Under the pieces are notes generated by a model that worked only from the letters and a program-made list of their open reading frames with translations, made no database searches and was not told where the DNA came from. Below, piece after piece: positions 61,232 to 64,000 of a DNA stretch of 64,000 bases; the stretch's first letter is position 1; the number at the start of each line of letters is the position of its first letter. Where the stretch lies: contig NZ_JAGSHX010000006.1 in the NCBI RefSeq assembly GCF_018138715.1, positions 3,906,001 through 3,970,000 of the forward strand, read 5' to 3'. A program made the position numbers and the translations under genes. The DNA is from Streptomyces asiaticus (GTDB taxonomy: Bacteria; Actinomycetota; Actinomycetes; Streptomycetales; Streptomycetaceae).

Positions 61232-62245
61232 ATGAAGCTTCGCCGCGCCCTGGCGGCCGCCGCAGCGACGGCCGCCATAGCCCCCGCCGCGCTTCTCGCG
61301 GCCCCCGCTGCCTTCGCGGAGACGCCGCCGAGCGAGAGCCCGTCGCCCTCCGCCACCGAGACCGTTACGCCGCCGCCGTCGGACCCGGCGCCGTCGGAGA
61401 CCCCGACCACCGACCCCACGCCGACCACCCCGGCGCCGTCCACGAGCTCCACCCAGGCTCCGACCCCCGGCGGCACTCCCTCGTCCACCCCGACCAAGAC
61501 CGCCACCCCGACGCCGACCCCGACCTCGACCTCGACCGAGGAGCCGGGCGACGGCGAGTGCGCGGACGACGGGGACTACAACGAGGACCCGGAGCTCAGC
61601 ACGACCCTGGTCGGCCTGCCGTCGAAGGTCGTGGCGGGCAGCGGTTTCCACGGCTTCACGTTCCAGGTGAAGAACGAGTCGGACCGCAGCTACCAGCGGG
61701 TCGACTTCGGGCTCTTCGCGGGCACGGTGCACGAGTCCGCCCCCGACGGGACGGGCAAGTACCTGACCCTCCAGTACAAGGACCCCGAGTCCGGCGCCTG
61801 GCAGGCGATCTCCACCGACGAGAGCGACCCGGGCTCCGGCTACATCGGCTACACCGATGTGCGCCCGCACGAGACCCTTACGGTCGACCTCCGGCTGAGC
61901 GTCGCCAAGAGCGCGCCCGAGGGCTTCGGCTATGCCATCAGCGTCGGCGTGTACGCGGACGACGAGGGCAACTGCGTCTACTCGACCGGTGAGTACTACG
62001 AGTTCGACGTGTTGAAGGCGGGTTCGGAGCCGGGCCAGGTGCCGCCGGCCGACCCGAAGCCGCAGGGTGGCAAGAAGCCGCTGCCGCACAAGCCCGAGGG
62101 CGACACGGAGATCAGCCCGAAGGGCAGCCTGGCCGAAACCGGGTCCTCCTCCGCGCTGCCGATGATCGCCGTGATCGGTGGTGTGGCGATGGCGGCGGGC
62201 GGAGGCGCGGTCTTCGTGGTCCGCCGCCGTCGCGCCACGGTCTGA
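61232..62245 (+). CDS. LAETG sortase-anchored surface protein
   Basis: 337 aa. Signal peptide (AAAAATAAIAPAALLAAPAAFA, cleavage about residue 30), then a Pro/Ser/Thr-rich stalk to about residue 105, a folded beta-sandwich-like domain about 115-265 (ELSTTLVGLPSKVVAG, FTFQVKNESDRSYQRV, SVGVYADDEGNC) with few Cys, a Pro/Lys-rich linker and LAETG near residue 300 followed by a hydrophobic segment and RRRR tail. LAxTG is the motif of class E sortases in Streptomyces, so the protein should be joined to peptidoglycan. No sortase is in the window. Ligand or role unknown. Confidence 0.88.
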   Translation: MKLRRALAAAAATAAIAPAALLAAPAAFAETPPSESPSPSATETVTPPPSDPAPSETPTTDPTPTTPAPSTSSTQAPTPGGTPSSTPTKTATPTPTPTSTSTEEPGDGECADDGDYNEDPELSTTLVGLPSKVVAGSGFHGFTFQVKNESDRSYQRVDFGLFAGTVHESAPDGTGKYLTLQYKDPESGAWQAISTDESDPGSGYIGYTDVRPHETLTVDLRLSVAKSAPEGFGYAISVGVYADDEGNCVYSTGEYYEFDVLKAGSEPGQVPPADPKPQGGKKPLPHKPEGDTEISPKGSLAETGSSSALPMIAVIGGVAMAAGGGAVFVVRRRRATV

Positions 62246-62371
62246 CGGTCCTCACGACGGTTCTGAGGGGGCGCCGTACGGGCTGGTCTCCGGCCCGTAC
62301 GGCGCCCCGTCGCTCATGCCCGGCGCTCAACTGCCCTGCGCTCAGGCACGCGGCGCTCAGCCGCCCGGCGC

Positions 62372-64000
62372 TCAGGCGCGCGGCGGGACCTTCGGCACCG
62401 GCAGCAGCGGGAGCCTCAACGCCCCGAAGGCGTCCGCCGGTACGGCGGGGCTGCGCGGCGGGACGGGCCGCAGGCGCTCGTACGGCGCCTCCGGGGCCGG
62501 GCGGGGGTCGGGCTCGCCCTTGTTGGGCCACAGGGACATCGCCCGCTCGGCCTGGGCCGTGATGGTCAGGGACGGGTTGACGCCCAGGTTGGCCGAGACG
62601 GCGGCGCCGTCGACCACATGGATGCCCGGATGGCCGTAGAGCCGGTGGTACGGGTCGATGACGCCCTCCTCCGGGGACGCCCCGATCGGGCAGCCGCCGA
62701 GGAAGTGGGCGGTCAGCGGGGTGCCCATGAGCTCGCCGACGTTGCTGCCCGCGAAGCCGTTGATCGAGTCGGCGATGTGGCGGGCGGCCTCGGCGCCTTC
62801 GGGGATGTGGTCGGGGTTGGGCTCGCCGTGGCCCTGGCGGGCGGTGAGCAGCCCCTTCCCCGGCCCCTTCGGCTTGCGGTAGGTGGTCAGCGAGTTGTCG
62901 TGCGTCTGCATGACCAGGCCGATGATGGTCCGCTCCGACCAGCGGCGGTTGGACAGCGAGCGCACGGCCAGGGTGGGGTGCCGGAGGTTGGCGCCCAGGA
63001 AGCGCAGCCAGCGCGGAACACGCCCGCCGTGCGGGATCTGGAGGATGGAGAGCATCCCCATCGCGTTGGAGCCCTTGCCGTAGCGGACGGGCTCGATATG
63101 GGTGTTCTCGTCCGGGTGGATGGACGAGGTGATCGCGACGCCCCGGGTGAAGTCCGCCCGCCCCTCCCCGCCCCGTGCGCGGCGGTAGCGGCGGTCGGTG
63201 GTCTGCGCGCCCACCAGAGCCTCTGAGTTGGTGCGGGTGAGGATGCCGAGCCGCTCCGAGACGCGCGGCAGCAGCCCCTTGTCCCGCATCGTGTGCAGCA
63301 GCGTCTGGGTGCCGTACGTACCGGCGGCGAGGACGACGTACCGGGAGCGCAGCGCCTTCGGCTTGCCCTTACGGCGGTTGTCGGTCGGGACGGTGGTGAC
63401 CGTATAGCCGCCGTGCGGATCGTCGCACAGGGCGACGACGGTCGTCATCGGGTGGACCACGGCTCCGGACTGCTCGGCGAGGTGGAGATAGTTCTCGTTG
63501 AGGGTGTTCTTGGCGCCGTGGCGGCAGCCGGTCATGCACTCACCGCACTCCGTGCACGCCTTACGGGTCGGGCCCGCGCCGCCGAAGTACGGATCGGGAA
63601 CGGCCCCGCCCGGCGCGGCCTTGGTGGTGCCGTCGGCGTCGTGGCCGTCCCCGAAGAAGACCCCCACGGGCGCCATATGGAAGGTGTCGCCCACGCCCAT
63701 CTTCTCGGCGGCCGCCTTGAGGTGGACATCGGACGGGGTGAGGGTGTGGTTGAGGCGCGCCCCGAGCATCCGCCGCGCCTGGTCGTAGTACGGGCTCAGC
63801 TCCTCCTGCCAGTCGGTGATGTGCCCCCACTGGCGGTCCCGGAAGAACGGCTCGGGCGGTACGTAGAGGGTGTTGGCGTAGTTGAGCGAACCGCCCCCGA
63901 CCCCGGCGCCCGCCAGCACCATGACCTTGCCCAGGACATGGATGCGCTGGATGCCGAAGCAGCCGAGGGCCGGAGCCCAGAGGTAGTTGCGGAGGTCCCA
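62372..64000 (-). CDS. GMC oxidoreductase, cholesterol-oxidase-like (5' end beyond window)
   Basis: At least 543 residues; the frame continues through the right edge (last codons RNYLWAPALGCFGIQ), so the FAD-binding start is outside. FAD-enzyme features: VLAGAGVGGGSLNYANTLY, Cys-rich segment CTECGECMTGCRHGAKNTLNENYL, RYVVLAAGTYGTQTLL, and a C-terminal HFLGGCPIGAS ... VVDGAAVSANLGVNPSLTITA with the catalytic His and Asn. The Cys-rich stretch is typical for this bacterial GMC subgroup annotated as cholesterol-oxidase-like. Substrate unknown. Confidence 0.88.
   Translation of the reverse strand, partial: WDLRNYLWAPALGCFGIQRIHVLGKVMVLAGAGVGGGSLNYANTLYVPPEPFFRDRQWGHITDWQEELSPYYDQARRMLGARLNHTLTPSDVHLKAAAEKMGVGDTFHMAPVGVFFGDGHDADGTTKAAPGGAVPDPYFGGAGPTRKACTECGECMTGCRHGAKNTLNENYLHLAEQSGAVVHPMTTVVALCDDPHGGYTVTTVPTDNRRKGKPKALRSRYVVLAAGTYGTQTLLHTMRDKGLLPRVSERLGILTRTNSEALVGAQTTDRRYRRARGGEGRADFTRGVAITSSIHPDENTHIEPVRYGKGSNAMGMLSILQIPHGGRVPRWLRFLGANLRHPTLAVRSLSNRRWSERTIIGLVMQTHDNSLTTYRKPKGPGKGLLTARQGHGEPNPDHIPEGAEAARHIADSINGFAGSNVGELMGTPLTAHFLGGCPIGASPEEGVIDPYHRLYGHPGIHVVDGAAVSANLGVNPSLTITAQAERAMSLWPNKGEPDPRPAPEAPYERLRPVPPRSPAVPADAFGALRLPLLPVPKVPPRA

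Overview
The window is a 64-kb piece of chromosome from a Streptomyces-type actinomycete. Composition is very GC-rich, with GTG and TTG starts, AGGAG-type ribosome sites and long antisense open frames. The run purN-purH-folD-DUF3017-mdh, sucCD, pcrA, NlpC/P60 and L,D-transpeptidase genes, chorismate mutase and guaA matches the conserved core-chromosome order of the genus. I see no tRNA, rRNA, CRISPR array, insertion sequence or prophage.

Layout. 1-8 kb: end of a carboxymuconolactone-decarboxylase-family gene, then a glycine-betaine operon on the minus strand (betaine aldehyde dehydrogenase, a choline-oxidase-like GMC flavoprotein, ABC ATPase, double permease, lipoprotein receptor). It imports betaine and makes it from choline. 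8-12 kb: four unknown minus-strand genes, two membrane-anchored with a shared extracellular module and two sharing a GFGDHN motif. 12-24 kb: mdh, a membrane-tethered HTH protein, DUF3017, folD, purH, purN, a Pro-rich membrane protein, a PerM/DUF6350-like protein and sucCD. 24-27 kb: two repetitive secreted proteins.

27-35.5 kb: a divergent five-gene system (MoxR ATPase, DUF5682, VWA on minus; SWIM zinc finger and DUF5691 on plus). The shared promoter region carries two face-to-face copies of the LexA-independent (PafBC-type) DNA-damage promoter motif. The same motif precedes pcrA at 41.2 kb. I infer that this uncharacterised MoxR-VWA module belongs to the DNA-damage regulon; this is the most interesting result.

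35.5-45.5 kb: a small B12-binding mutase subunit, an M23 peptidase, pcrA, two NlpC/P60 hydrolases (the first behind a c-di-AMP ydaO riboswitch), an L,D-transpeptidase and a small membrane protein. 45.5-48.6 kb: a dehydrogenase remnant, two SDR enzymes and an HTH regulator. 48.6-52.5 kb: a coupled PspC/LiaF-like envelope-stress set (response regulator, PspC-kinase, two membrane proteins). 52.6-58.2 kb: Ser/Thr kinase, DoxX, membrane protein, class II aldolase and Uma2 genes.

58.3-64 kb: guaA, then divergently a chorismate mutase behind a promoter, a Phe/Phe/Tyr-containing leader peptide and an intrinsic terminator (probable attenuator), a hairpin-rich non-coding stretch, an LAETG sortase substrate, and a GMC oxidoreductase cut by the window end. 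Most operons end in strong GC hairpins, which are listed individually. Function calls rest on reading sequence and family memory; no search was run.
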